49,857 nucleotides of DNA from UBA7328 sp002471345 (lineage in GTDB: Bacteria > Bacteroidota > Bacteroidia > Chitinophagales > Saprospiraceae): positions 1 to 49,857 of the forward strand of contig CAXGOB010000035.1 in NCBI GenBank assembly GCA_964011275.1, in the 5' to 3' direction. A model generated the notes under the pieces. It had not been told where the DNA came from. It made no database searches and worked only from the letters and a program-made list of their open reading frames with translations. The position numbers and the translations under genes were made by a program. Below, in pieces: positions 17,147 to 25,818 of the stretch; the stretch's first letter is position 1, and each line of letters opens with the position of its first letter.

Positions 17147-19603
17147 TCAGCTCTCCCCCCTTTTCCATTCCATATAACAAGTGACCATCCTCAAATCACC
17201 ATAACTATACCCATCTCCTAATTTACCCATTGCTATACCAAAGGACTTATCATCAACCCCTTCAAAATAAGCTAAGGCTTTACTCAATTTATCTTTATCG
17301 ATAAATGACTTAATATCCAATTCTCCAGACCTCACACCCATTGCCAGATGACTTTCAATAGTACTTAGAGCTAAGTCTCTGTCTTTAGAGATTTCATTAA
17401 TTGACATTCCATTTTTATACATGGAGATAGATAGTGATTGAGATGCTCCTTTCTCTGCTCTTTCTTTTCTAGGTTTTTTAGAGGCATGAGTCAACTGATC
17501 ACCTTCTAGTTTTTGATCTTCACAATATTCTTTAATCATCTCTATGATTTCATCACCGTATTTGTCAATTTTCTTTTTGCCAAAACCATAGACTCTTTTA
17601 AGGCTTTCTATACTTAGAGGAAGTACTATAGTGAGTTCAATTAGTGATTTGACTTGGGCAACCATATATGGATCTATATCTGTTGCCTCTGCTTCTTCAT
17701 CTCTCCACTTTCTGAGTTTTTCATAAAGGTCTTTGTGCTTGATGTCAACGAGTGATTTTTGTGAAGTCCTTGAAGAAGAAGTCTTTTTATCAAAATCAAT
17801 TTCGGCATTGGCCCTAGTCGTAAGTATTGCTTGCACGTCAAATTTCTCCTTACAAATCTCAAAACAGACCTTTTTCAGATGGACTTCTTTCTTTAGGGCT
17901 TCCATTCTGGTTTTCACCTTTTTTCTAACATCACTATTATCAGTTGTAATTGGTATGGCTAATAATGAAGGACTAATCTTAGTCTTGAATTGATTTAGAA
18001 AGTAATGACTGGCTTTTTGTACTCTTTCTATAATTTCTTGATTTTCAGATGGTAGTAAGGGGTTTAGAAAGTATTTATCTAACTGTGGAGCAAATTTTAA
18101 TCCTATAACATATACTTCTTTATTGATCACTTCTCCTATGGCTACCACCTTTTTCTTCTCACCTCCGTGTAGTACATTTTCTGATTCTATGATTATACGC
18201 AATAATGAACGGAGTGCTAAATCAAGTGAAGCGAAATCAAAAAGATCTCTCAGAAGATATTGTTCAAAGTCTCTCTTCCCAGCGGTCAGAGCATTTTCAT
18301 CAGGTGCATTTTGTGTGGCATTCTGTTCAAATGATTGTATTACCCTGTCTGTCTTTACACTTTCTGAATCAATCTGGGATAACAATGTGATGCCTTCAAA
18401 AGTCCGACATCTGCTCAGAGCTACATACACCTGACCATGAGCAAATGCAGCAGCAGCATCTATGACCACTTTATCAAAAGTGAGTCCTTGACTTTTATGG
18501 ATAGTTATAGCCCATGCCAATCTTAAAGGATGTTGAGTAAATGTGCCAATAACTTCTTCTTCAATGAGTTTAGTCTTATCATTCAACTCATATTTTGTGT
18601 TCTGCCAAGTAAGTGGTACGACCTTTATTTCTTGTTCTTGATCATCTATTACAGTTATTTCATCACTTTGTATACCCGTTATCTTTGCCAACTTCCCATT
18701 GTAATAAAGCTTCTCTTCCGATAGATCATTTTTCACGAACATCACTTGAGCGCCTATTTTAAATTCTAATTCTTCATCATTTGGATAGGCATGTTCAGGG
18801 AAAGTGCCCTCAACCTCTGCTTTGAAGCGACGCAGTTTGAGGTTTATATCTCTGAGCCTATTTTGGTTAATACTTTTAGCTGTAGCCACATGAGATGTAA
18901 GTGTAATAGTACTTTCTGGTGTTTTATTTGGATTGGATTCAAATCTAGAATTCAGGGTTTGAATTACAGATTGATCCATCTCATTATTCCTAATTTTATT
19001 GAGAAGATTGATAAATGTAGGATCAGATTGTCTATAGATATGTTTGAGTTCTATAGTTATCATATATGTTCTTTTCAGTGCCTGACTTCCAAAAAAATAC
19101 ATTGAATCATAATGTGGTCTAAGCAGATTCCATTCTTCATGTTTTACTACTGGAGGAAGTTGATGCAAATCACCAATCATAAGAAGTTGGACTCCGCCAA
19201 AAGGAGAAGTATTTCTACGATATCTCTGTAGGGTTTCATCTATTCCATCCAGCACATCAGCTCGGACCATACTGATTTCATCGATGATTAAAAGATCCAG
19301 ACTTTTGAGTAAGTTAATCTTAGACTTTTTGAATTTCTTTTCTTTGGATTGATCTCTCTTTTGACCAGGAATAAGTGGTCCAAAAGGCAACTGAAATAGA
19401 GAGTGAATTGTCACGCCACGAGCATTAATGGCGGCAACACCAGTAGGTGCTACTACTGCTGATCTTTTTTTTGATTGTTTGAGTAAGTTGTGAAGGAAGG
19501 TCGTCTTACCAGTGCCAGCCTTCCCTGTTAGGAAGATATGCTTATTCGTCTCATTGACAAATCGATTTGCTAGGTCAAGTTGTGGGTTGGGAGGTTGTTC
19601 CAA
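17147..19603 (-). CDS. Pif1-like AAA/helicase with HRDC and C-terminal HTH domain
   Basis: 818 residues. Superfamily-1 helicase motifs: Walker A TGKAGTGKTT near residues 26-35, VVAPTGVAAINA, LLIIDEISMV, LPPV, WAITIHKSQGLTFDKVV and VYVALSRCRTFEG (to about residue 430). After a linker, an HRDC-like domain (PYMVAQVKSLIELTI ... YGFGKKKIDKYGDEI) lies around 650-700, and an RQC-minor-like winged HTH (MYKNGMSINEISKDRDLALSTIESHL) is at the end. Pif1-type helicases unwind G-quadruplexes and help replication and repair. The start is TTG: an in-frame stop lies eleven codons upstream and the next internal Met is far beyond the P-loop. It stands between convergent and tandem neighbours without an obvious operon. 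Confidence 0.9.
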   Translation of the reverse strand: MEQPPNPQLDLANRFVNETNKHIFLTGKAGTGKTTFLHNLLKQSKKRSAVVAPTGVAAINARGVTIHSLFQLPFGPLIPGQKRDQSKEKKFKKSKINLLKSLDLLIIDEISMVRADVLDGIDETLQRYRRNTSPFGGVQLLMIGDLHQLPPVVKHEEWNLLRPHYDSMYFFGSQALKRTYMITIELKHIYRQSDPTFINLLNKIRNNEMDQSVIQTLNSRFESNPNKTPESTITLTSHVATAKSINQNRLRDINLKLRRFKAEVEGTFPEHAYPNDEELEFKIGAQVMFVKNDLSEEKLYYNGKLAKITGIQSDEITVIDDQEQEIKVVPLTWQNTKYELNDKTKLIEEEVIGTFTQHPLRLAWAITIHKSQGLTFDKVVIDAAAAFAHGQVYVALSRCRTFEGITLLSQIDSESVKTDRVIQSFEQNATQNAPDENALTAGKRDFEQYLLRDLFDFASLDLALRSLLRIIIESENVLHGGEKKKVVAIGEVINKEVYVIGLKFAPQLDKYFLNPLLPSENQEIIERVQKASHYFLNQFKTKISPSLLAIPITTDNSDVRKKVKTRMEALKKEVHLKKVCFEICKEKFDVQAILTTRANAEIDFDKKTSSSRTSQKSLVDIKHKDLYEKLRKWRDEEAEATDIDPYMVAQVKSLIELTIVLPLSIESLKRVYGFGKKKIDKYGDEIIEMIKEYCEDQKLEGDQLTHASKKPRKERAEKGASQSLSISMYKNGMSINEISKDRDLALSTIESHLAMGVRSGELDIKSFIDKDKLSKALAYFEGVDDKSFGIAMGKLGDGYSYGDLRMVTCYMEWKRGES

Positions 19604-19679
19604 GTTCGTCTTAATGTTATATGGCCTAATGTACTAAAATGTAGGTCTTCAAGAAAAAGAGTCTAGAAGTATGAAGATT

Positions 19680-20909
19680 TTAAAACCGAGGATTAACAAT
19701 ATTATTATTAGCAGACCCAAAGCGATAGTTAAATCCAAAGTAGGAAAAATAGGTATAACTCGTATTTAACTGTCTATTCTGGAGGATGATATCCTGATCA
19801 GATATCTCTTCCTTTGTGATACTGATTCGATCACCTACGAATGAGAAAAACCCACCAAAATTGAGTCGTAGACCTTTTACAATATTCAGTTCTACATTAG
19901 GATTAAAAGATATGCTGTATAGTTCGAGATCATGTAAATACTGATCAAACTCAATATCCATCGATATATCTCCCCACTTCTTAGTGATCTGATACTCTAT
20001 ATCTAAGCTGTGCCTAGCCAAAGTCTCTTTCATCTTATCAAAAATGGTGATCTCTGTGTAGTTTTGGTGGACCATGCCAGCAGAATACAAAAAAGTCATT
20101 CTCCTGGTTACATTTTCAGAATAAGGATAGATATTGTACTCTATAGCTGGTCGTAGAAAAAGTTCAAAGTCTGTATTGCTAAAGGACGAAGACCCTGCTA
20201 ATGTCCTTACTCCTACTGACCAATGGTCGCTTATAGATTTTACATATTGCAAAAAGCTTCGGTATCTTTTATTTTGACTTTTCACTTCTTCTCCATCTGA
20301 AAGTGTAAACTTGGATTTATTAAAGTCATACCATGAGCTTGATATGATTTTATGATCCTCAGTGATTTGTGATGCTGAGAACCGTATGAAATATCTCTGT
20401 TCGCTAAAGCTCTTTTCACCATTTACATTGAGGTTCATACTTGTATTGAAGGACCAATAGTTCCAAGGGTCATTCACTTTTCTCGTGGTTGATGTAGCAG
20501 TGTCTTTTGGTAAATTATAGGTAATATCATCCAAAAGTGAAGTCTGAGTCAGAGCGACTAGAAGCCCTTTTTTGATGCTCTTTTTTAGAAGTTCACGTTC
20601 ATCATTATTAGATATATTGGCTTCTTTGATATAGCTGATCGTATCAGCGCTCAAGTTGTCATAGCCATCATATTGGAATATGAGTTGTATCTCTTCGGCA
20701 CCGGCACTAGCTCTTTGAGATGTAAGCAGTACATATACATCTGCACCTTGCCTTTCAAACTTATAATTTACAAAGGTTATTTCTTGTTTCATATAGTCGC
20801 TGAAGCATCGCATCTGACAATCTAGAAAGACACTAGGTTTATCATCGACCGACTGACAAAATGTACTGAATGAGGTTATCGTTGCTAAAAGAAGTATGAC
20901 GTTTTTCAC
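19680..20909 (-). CDS. Outer-membrane beta-barrel protein, uncharacterised
   Basis: 409 residues, GTG start (GTGAAAAACGTC), with a signal peptide ending TFCQ. Residues ~25-130 form a periplasmic domain with two Cys (FLDCQMRCF) and a YKFERQGADVYVLLTSQ strand-rich segment also seen in other Bacteroidota barrel proteins. From ~150 on the sequence alternates aromatic/polar as in transmembrane strands (RYFIRFSASQIT, WSVGVRTLAGSS, YTYFSYFGFNYRFGS) and ends near an aromatic residue (NPRF). No SusC or porin family is recognised. Divergent from the duplicated HEAHL protein across 128 bp that hold an 11-bp direct repeat. Confidence 0.7.
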   Translation of the reverse strand: MKNVILLLATITSFSTFCQSVDDKPSVFLDCQMRCFSDYMKQEITFVNYKFERQGADVYVLLTSQRASAGAEEIQLIFQYDGYDNLSADTISYIKEANISNNDERELLKKSIKKGLLVALTQTSLLDDITYNLPKDTATSTTRKVNDPWNYWSFNTSMNLNVNGEKSFSEQRYFIRFSASQITEDHKIISSSWYDFNKSKFTLSDGEEVKSQNKRYRSFLQYVKSISDHWSVGVRTLAGSSSFSNTDFELFLRPAIEYNIYPYSENVTRRMTFLYSAGMVHQNYTEITIFDKMKETLARHSLDIEYQITKKWGDISMDIEFDQYLHDLELYSISFNPNVELNIVKGLRLNFGGFFSFVGDRISITKEEISDQDIILQNRQLNTSYTYFSYFGFNYRFGSANNNIVNPRF

Positions 20910-20949
20910 ATAGGGGAAACGCCAATTAATATATTTTATGATATCAAAT

Positions 20950-20980
20950 ATGTAAATGTTTGTTAATGAATGTAAATGTT
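20950..20980. promoter_or_regulatory. Possible operator: 11-bp direct repeat
   Basis: ATGTAAATGTT occurs exactly twice (950-960 and 970-980 of the 20-kb block), spaced 20 bp apart, about two helical turns, inside the intergenic region between two divergent genes. The motif is AT-rich, so chance cannot be excluded. Confidence 0.3.
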
Positions 20981-21037
20981 GAATCGGAGTAATTGAATTT
21001 GATAAATTAGACTGACTTTTACAGTAAATATTAAGTC

Positions 21038-21886
21038 ATGCCTATGAAAAGGTCATATAGTAAAATTATTGAGGGATTTAACTCTTCTGACTTAGCTCAA
21101 GATGAATGGACACATGAGGCCCATCTTATGATGGCTGTACATTATGTCATTAAACATTTGCCCCAGAATATTCTTCCTGTCATAAGGAAAAAGATTAAAA
21201 AATTAAATGAATTTCATGGCACACCGAATACATTTGATTCTGGATATCATGAGTCCATCACTATTTTTTGGCTATACAATGCTTTTGTCTTTTGTACAAA
21301 AAATAAAGATCTCAATGAGGAAGAATTGATTAATGAGTTCATTTCCAATAAGGAAGGCGACAAAAGTTATCCATTGAATTTTTATAGTAAAAAGGTCCTG
21401 TTTTCTACGGAAGCAAGACATCGATATATCATGCCTGATCTGAATGAATTAGACGTTGCTTTACCTCAAACTATAGTTCATCATGGACATTTACTTGATA
21501 ATCAATTTGTTGATCTCTTTGAAAGCTGTGAGCTTGACCCTAGTCTTTTTAGTCATGAAGCTCATCTAAGATTAGCTTGGATATATATAAACAAATTTGA
21601 GTCTTCTGTTGCAGAAAAAAAGGTGTGTACAGCTATTCAAAATTTTGTGGCACATGTAGGCTCTCAGGACAAATACCACCATACGCTTACTATGGCTGCT
21701 GTCAAAACAGTCTATCATTTTTATCAAAAATATGATACTGAAAATTTCTTTGATTTCATTTCTGAATTTCCAAAGGTCAAAAAAGACTTTAAATCTTTGA
21801 TTGATTCTCATTATAGTCCTGAATTGATACAATCATCTTCAGCAAGAAGCATATTTTTAGAACCAGATCTACTAGAGTATAGTTGA
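21038..21886 (+). CDS. Two-copy HEAHL-domain protein of unknown function
   Basis: 282 residues made of two copies of the same ~140-residue helical domain. Copy 1: WTHEAHLMMAVHYV (His26, His29), GYHESIT (His71), then STEARHRYIMPDL (123-135). Copy 2: FSHEAHLRLAWIYI (His173, His176), YHHTLTM (His214, His215), then SSSARSIFLEPDL (267-278). Single-domain relatives with a THxDHxRxAW-type motif and YHET(I/L)T motif are widespread hypothetical proteins. The invariant His and Glu residues could bind a metal, but this is inference. No signal peptide, so cytosolic. It starts a probable operon with a serine hydrolase (34 bp on) and a hydroxylase. Function unknown. Confidence 0.75.
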   Translation: MPMKRSYSKIIEGFNSSDLAQDEWTHEAHLMMAVHYVIKHLPQNILPVIRKKIKKLNEFHGTPNTFDSGYHESITIFWLYNAFVFCTKNKDLNEEELINEFISNKEGDKSYPLNFYSKKVLFSTEARHRYIMPDLNELDVALPQTIVHHGHLLDNQFVDLFESCELDPSLFSHEAHLRLAWIYINKFESSVAEKKVCTAIQNFVAHVGSQDKYHHTLTMAAVKTVYHFYQKYDTENFFDFISEFPKVKKDFKSLIDSHYSPELIQSSSARSIFLEPDLLEYS

Positions 21887-21920
21887 ATTTCACCTACATT
21901 AAAGGTCAAATCATCAATTA

Positions 21921-23171
21921 ATGAAAAAAATAATAATTGGACTTGTGTTTCTTCTATCGGTGACTTTGTCCTATGCGCAAAATTCACTTCAAAAAGCTTC
22001 TCCTGAATCTGTAGGGATGTCTTCAGAGCGATTAGAAAGATTAGATGAACAAATGCACGAATTTGTTGATAATGGACAGCTTTCTGCTGTACATTCAGCG
22101 ATAATCAGAAAGGGTAAATTGGTTCATTGGGATACTTATGGACATGAGGATGTGGACAGCGCAGATCAGCTGAAAGACAATACGATTTGGAGAATTTATT
22201 CTATGACAAAACCTATAGTATCAGTGGCAGCAATGATGCTATATGAGCAAGGACATTTTCAGCTTAATGATCCTTTACATAAGTATATTCCTGAGATGAA
22301 GGATCTCAATGTGCATGTAGGAGGTGGTAAGGTAGAAAAGGCTAAAAGATCAATAAGAATAGTTGATATATTTAGGCATACTAGTGGTATAGGATATGGA
22401 TGGAGCGGAGGATATGTGGATTCTCTTTATGCTGGTACAGATCGTAGGTCTATGGAAACTATAGAAGGATTAGTTAAAGGTCTTAGTAAGCTTCCTCTTT
22501 ATTCTGAACCAGGTGATCATTGGAGATATGGTCTTTCAACTGATGTTTTGGGATATCTTGTTGAGGTGCTTTCAGGACAACCTTTAGATGAATATCTCCA
22601 AGAGCACATTTTCACACCCCTCATGATGACTGATACTCATTTTGAGATCCCTGATAGCAAGGATGACAGATTTATCACTAATTATACTACTGACAGGGAG
22701 ACAGGTAAACTGAAGGTTATAGATGCTCCATCTTTTAGCCCATATTGTAAAGAGGTTACTTTTTTCTCAGGTGGTGGTGGATTAGCTTCTACAGCAGAAG
22801 ACTATTTACGATTCTGTCAAATGCTTATTAGAGGTGGAGAGTTAGAAGGTGAGAGATTGCTGAGCCCTAAGACTATAGAATTGATGACTCAAGATCATTC
22901 TGCACATTCTGCCCATCACGGTGGACCAGTTGTCATGCCTACTAATGGTACAGGGTTTGGTCTAGGCTTCGCAGTTACAAAAAACCTAGCTGATACAAAC
23001 CTTACAGGTTCTTTGGGATCATATGGATGGGGAGGAGCAGCAGGTACTTATTTTAGAATTGATCCAGAGGAAGATCTTATTTTGCTTTTTATGATTCAGT
23101 TGATGCCTTATAATCAATTGAAAGCACAAGAAAAGTTTCACACCATGGTTTATCAGTCTATTGTGGATTAA
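21921..23171 (+). CDS. Exported beta-lactamase-family serine hydrolase
   Basis: 416 residues. Signal peptide ends SYAQ near residue 20. The class C beta-lactamase/EstB fold is shown by the SxxK motif Ser94-Met-Thr-Lys97 (RIYSMTKP), the Tyr motif WRYGLSTDVLGY, and a late glycine motif SYGWGGAAGTYF in place of KTG. Such enzymes act as esterases, peptidases or beta-lactam-binding hydrolases; the GW-G form suggests an EstB-like esterase. It acts in the periplasm. Its TAA stop overlaps by one base the ATG of the following hydroxylase, which implies translational coupling and a shared pathway, perhaps release and hydroxylation of an ester-linked lipid. Confidence 0.88.
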   Translation: MKKIIIGLVFLLSVTLSYAQNSLQKASPESVGMSSERLERLDEQMHEFVDNGQLSAVHSAIIRKGKLVHWDTYGHEDVDSADQLKDNTIWRIYSMTKPIVSVAAMMLYEQGHFQLNDPLHKYIPEMKDLNVHVGGGKVEKAKRSIRIVDIFRHTSGIGYGWSGGYVDSLYAGTDRRSMETIEGLVKGLSKLPLYSEPGDHWRYGLSTDVLGYLVEVLSGQPLDEYLQEHIFTPLMMTDTHFEIPDSKDDRFITNYTTDRETGKLKVIDAPSFSPYCKEVTFFSGGGGLASTAEDYLRFCQMLIRGGELEGERLLSPKTIELMTQDHSAHSAHHGGPVVMPTNGTGFGLGFAVTKNLADTNLTGSLGSYGWGGAAGTYFRIDPEEDLILLFMIQLMPYNQLKAQEKFHTMVYQSIVD

Positions 23172-24007
23172 TGTTAGAGAGCCTATCGTCTAATGCTATT
23201 TATGCTGTAGGGTTACCGATTGCTTTTGGACTTATAGTTATAGAAGCTATTTATTCTGCTATGCGTAAGAAAGGCTTTTATCACTTAGGTGATTCATTAG
23301 GGAGCCTCGGCCTCTTTATGGGCAATATCATCATGGTCTTATTAACTAAAGGAATAATTTTCGGATTCAATCTCTACTTATTTCAATTCAATGTGTTCAA
23401 TCTTTCTGATTATCTGCCATTTTGGGTGGTTTTTGTTCTTTCTTTTTTTATCATAGATTTTACTTTCTATTGGTATCATAGAGCATCACATCGAGTTCGT
23501 TTTCTTTGGGCTATTCATATGAATCATCACTCTAGTGAGGAGATGAACTTTCTTGTTGCTTTCAGACAAGCCTGGTTTAATCCTTTTTCTAAAATTCCTT
23601 TTTTCATGTTCCTCCCTTTATTTCTTTTAGATCCAACAATTACTGTAGTGGCAGGAGCAATTGCTACTCTTATCGGAGTCTTAGGTCACACTCAAATAGT
23701 TGATAAACTAGGACTCTTAGAATACATCTTTAATACACCATCTCATCATCGAGTGCATCATGGTAGCAATCCAGAATACATTGATAAAAACTATGGTAAT
23801 CTCTTTATCATTTGGGATAAGATATTTGGTACATTCGAACCTGAAGTAGCACCAGTGATATATGGTATCAAAGACAATGTAAATACTTATAATCCTGTGA
23901 AGATTACCTTTAGAGATTGGTTATCCTTGGCCAAAGACATTAAAAATTCTCATTCTATCAAGGAAGCTTTGTCATATATAGTTAGCCCTCCTGATTGGAA
24001 GCCATAA
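23171..24007 (+). CDS. Fatty-acid hydroxylase / sterol desaturase superfamily membrane protein
   Basis: 278 residues with about four transmembrane segments and the di-iron histidine boxes HRASH (103-107), HMNHH (116-120) and SHHRVHH (~190-197), typical of the fatty-acid hydroxylase superfamily. Such enzymes use a di-iron centre and O2 to hydroxylate or desaturate lipids or sterols within the membrane. The start ATG overlaps the previous stop (TAATG). The N-terminal His boxes fall at the same residue numbers as in the second family member at 38529-39608, so the two are paralogues, but this copy lacks the CDGSH tail. Electron donor and substrate are unknown. Confidence 0.9.
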   Translation: MLESLSSNAIYAVGLPIAFGLIVIEAIYSAMRKKGFYHLGDSLGSLGLFMGNIIMVLLTKGIIFGFNLYLFQFNVFNLSDYLPFWVVFVLSFFIIDFTFYWYHRASHRVRFLWAIHMNHHSSEEMNFLVAFRQAWFNPFSKIPFFMFLPLFLLDPTITVVAGAIATLIGVLGHTQIVDKLGLLEYIFNTPSHHRVHHGSNPEYIDKNYGNLFIIWDKIFGTFEPEVAPVIYGIKDNVNTYNPVKITFRDWLSLAKDIKNSHSIKEALSYIVSPPDWKP

Positions 24008-24058
24008 ATAATGTCTTATTTATGTTGTCTATAATGGACACTAAATACATTATAGGTA

Positions 24059-24180
24059 TCTAATGATGGGTATAATCAACATAATTGTAGTTTTATACCA
24101 CTTGTATTTGTGTTTAATTGTTGACTTTATCCGTCACTATATATATATTAGTATTCTAATGATGGATATAGACAACAAAA
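24059..24180 (+). repeat. Imperfect direct repeat in the hipB leader
   Basis: TCTAATGATGG followed by RTATA..CAACA occurs at 24059-24084 and again at 24155-24180, 96 bp apart, about 22 of 26 bases identical. Each copy holds an ATGATG. The second overlaps the chosen hipB start. Both copies resemble a degenerate TATCC-N-GGATA dyad such as HipB binds (second copy TATTC-7 nt-GGATA). Operator function is inferred. Confidence 0.45.
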
Positions 24181-24506
24181 ATAAATACTCAAATGATAAT
24201 TTTCTCTTAGGTAAGATAGGAGCATTTATCAAATACCATCGTAAAAACCAGAATAAGACCCAAAAGATACTAGCTCATGAAGCAGGTGTCAATCGTTCTA
24301 CTCTCAGTGAATTTGAAAATGGTAAAAATTCCAATATCATCACACTGATACAGATCCTTAGAGCACTAGATCAGCTATCAGTATTGGATACTTTTGAAAT
24401 AAAAGAAACCATCAGTCCATTGGCATTAGCTAAACTTAGAAAAAAAGAAAGGCAACGTATAAGAACTAAAAAGAAAACAATTCCTCTGTCTAAAAGTGAT
24501 TGGTAA
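24159..24506 (+). CDS. hipB: HipB-type antitoxin, XRE-family HTH protein
   Basis: 115 residues from the ATG at 24159 (MMDIDNKN). An in-frame ATG 32 codons upstream at 24063 would add a hydrophobic, HTH-unrelated stretch and is judged unlikely. Residues ~18-75 are an XRE HTH: IGAFIKYHRKNQNKTQKILA, HEAGVNRSTLSEFENGK, ITLIQILRAL. The basic tail (KLRKKERQRIRTKKKTIPL) follows the last helix and may dock on HipA. It neutralises the kinase and represses its own promoter. The stop overlaps by one base the start of hipA (TAATG), the normal arrangement of this module. Confidence 0.88.
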   Translation: MMDIDNKNKYSNDNFLLGKIGAFIKYHRKNQNKTQKILAHEAGVNRSTLSEFENGKNSNIITLIQILRALDQLSVLDTFEIKETISPLALAKLRKKERQRIRTKKKTIPLSKSDW

Positions 24507-25810
24507 TGATCGACACTGCATTGGTTAAAATGTGGGGCCAACTGATAGGAGCAATCAGTTGGGATGATAATACAGGAATAGGATCCTTCGAATATGAACC
24601 AGAGTTTATAAAAAATAGATTAGACCCAGCTCCGATCATTATGCCAACAGAGAATGCAGAAGGAAATATCTTTTCATTTCCGTCACTTCGTGATAATGCC
24701 ACATTCAAGGGGGTGCCAGGATTATTAGCAGATATCCTCCCAGATAAATATGGTAAGGCCATAATTAATAATTGGCTTATTAGAAATGGAAGACCTTCTG
24801 ATAGTCTCAACCCTGTAGAAACACTTTGCTTCATAGGAGAGCGCGGAATGGGAGCAATTGAAATAGAGCCTACTATACCCAAATCTAGTAGACGTACCAC
24901 TAAAATAGAATTGGATTCACTCATATCTATAGCTGCTGATATCCTCGCTGGAAGACAAGACTTCAAAACTGATATCAGTAAAAATGAAGAGAAAGCTCTG
25001 GTGGATGTGCTCAAAATAGGAACCTCAGCGGGTGGTGCCAGAGCTAAAGCCGTAATAGCCTATAATGAAAAGACTAAACAAGTTAGAAGTGGACAAGCAA
25101 AAGCTCCAAGAGGATATGAGCATTGGCTCATTAAGTTTGATGGGGTGATGGACAGTCAGTTTGAAGAAAGCCAAGGATATGGACGAATAGAGATGGCTTA
25201 TTATCATATGGCCACTGCAGCTGGAGTGGAAATGATGCCATGTAATTTGCTGGAAGAAAATGGAAGAGCCCATTTCATGACTAAAAGATTTGATAGAGTA
25301 GGGAGCAGTGAAAAACTTCATCTTCAGAGCTTTTGTGCTATGCGACATTTCGATTTTAATGATGTACATCTTTATAGTTATGAGCAGCTATTTGAAACCA
25401 TGAGGATGCTTAGATTGACCTATCCTGAGGCCAATCAAATGTTCAGAAGAATGATATTTAATGTCATGAGCCGAAACTGTGATGATCATACCAAGAACTT
25501 TGCATTTCTCATGCATCAAACTGGTAAATGGACACTGTCACCTGCATATGATATTTGCCATGCTTACCGTCCTGGGAGCAAATGGGTAAGTCGTCACGCA
25601 TTGAGTATCAATGGTAAAAGAGAGGACCTTACAAGGGAGGACTTAATGGAAGTTGCCAAAAATATGAACATTAAAAAGGCCAGGTACATCATCCAACAAG
25701 TACAAGAAGCGGTATCCAATTGGACCAGTTTTGCTCAGGAAGTTGATGTGAATTCTAAAAAGATTAAAGCAATTGAGTCCACCTTATTATACAGTGACTT
25801 TAATATATAA
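24506..25810 (+). CDS. hipA: HipA-type Ser/Thr kinase toxin
   Basis: 434 residues from ATG 24506, close to the 440 of E. coli HipA; a TTG two codons earlier is ignored. Features: the N-terminal short barrel; LADILPDKYGKAI; the phosphate-binding loop GTSAGGARAKAV near residue 170; EHWLIKFDG; the hinge region HFMTKRFDR; the catalytic loop NCDDHTKNF; and the metal-binding AYDICHAY. All kinase residues seem present, so it is probably active. HipA phosphorylates aminoacyl-tRNA synthetases (GltX in E. coli) and causes growth arrest and persistence; the target here is not known. Its stop lies only 8 bp before the acyl-CoA dehydrogenase-like gene, so read-through into metabolic genes is likely. Confidence 0.92.
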   Translation: MIDTALVKMWGQLIGAISWDDNTGIGSFEYEPEFIKNRLDPAPIIMPTENAEGNIFSFPSLRDNATFKGVPGLLADILPDKYGKAIINNWLIRNGRPSDSLNPVETLCFIGERGMGAIEIEPTIPKSSRRTTKIELDSLISIAADILAGRQDFKTDISKNEEKALVDVLKIGTSAGGARAKAVIAYNEKTKQVRSGQAKAPRGYEHWLIKFDGVMDSQFEESQGYGRIEMAYYHMATAAGVEMMPCNLLEENGRAHFMTKRFDRVGSSEKLHLQSFCAMRHFDFNDVHLYSYEQLFETMRMLRLTYPEANQMFRRMIFNVMSRNCDDHTKNFAFLMHQTGKWTLSPAYDICHAYRPGSKWVSRHALSINGKREDLTREDLMEVAKNMNIKKARYIIQQVQEAVSNWTSFAQEVDVNSKKIKAIESTLLYSDFNI

Positions 25811-25818
25811 TTTGAAAA

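Noticed and set aside
24063..24158. Longer hipB start at the first ATGATG
   Set aside because: The added 32 residues are hydrophobic and unlike HipB; the second start directly precedes the HTH. Kept as part of the duplicated-leader finding.
24490..25014. 174-codon minus-strand frame opposite hipA
   Set aside because: Antisense shadow; hipA has all kinase motifs in the plus frame.
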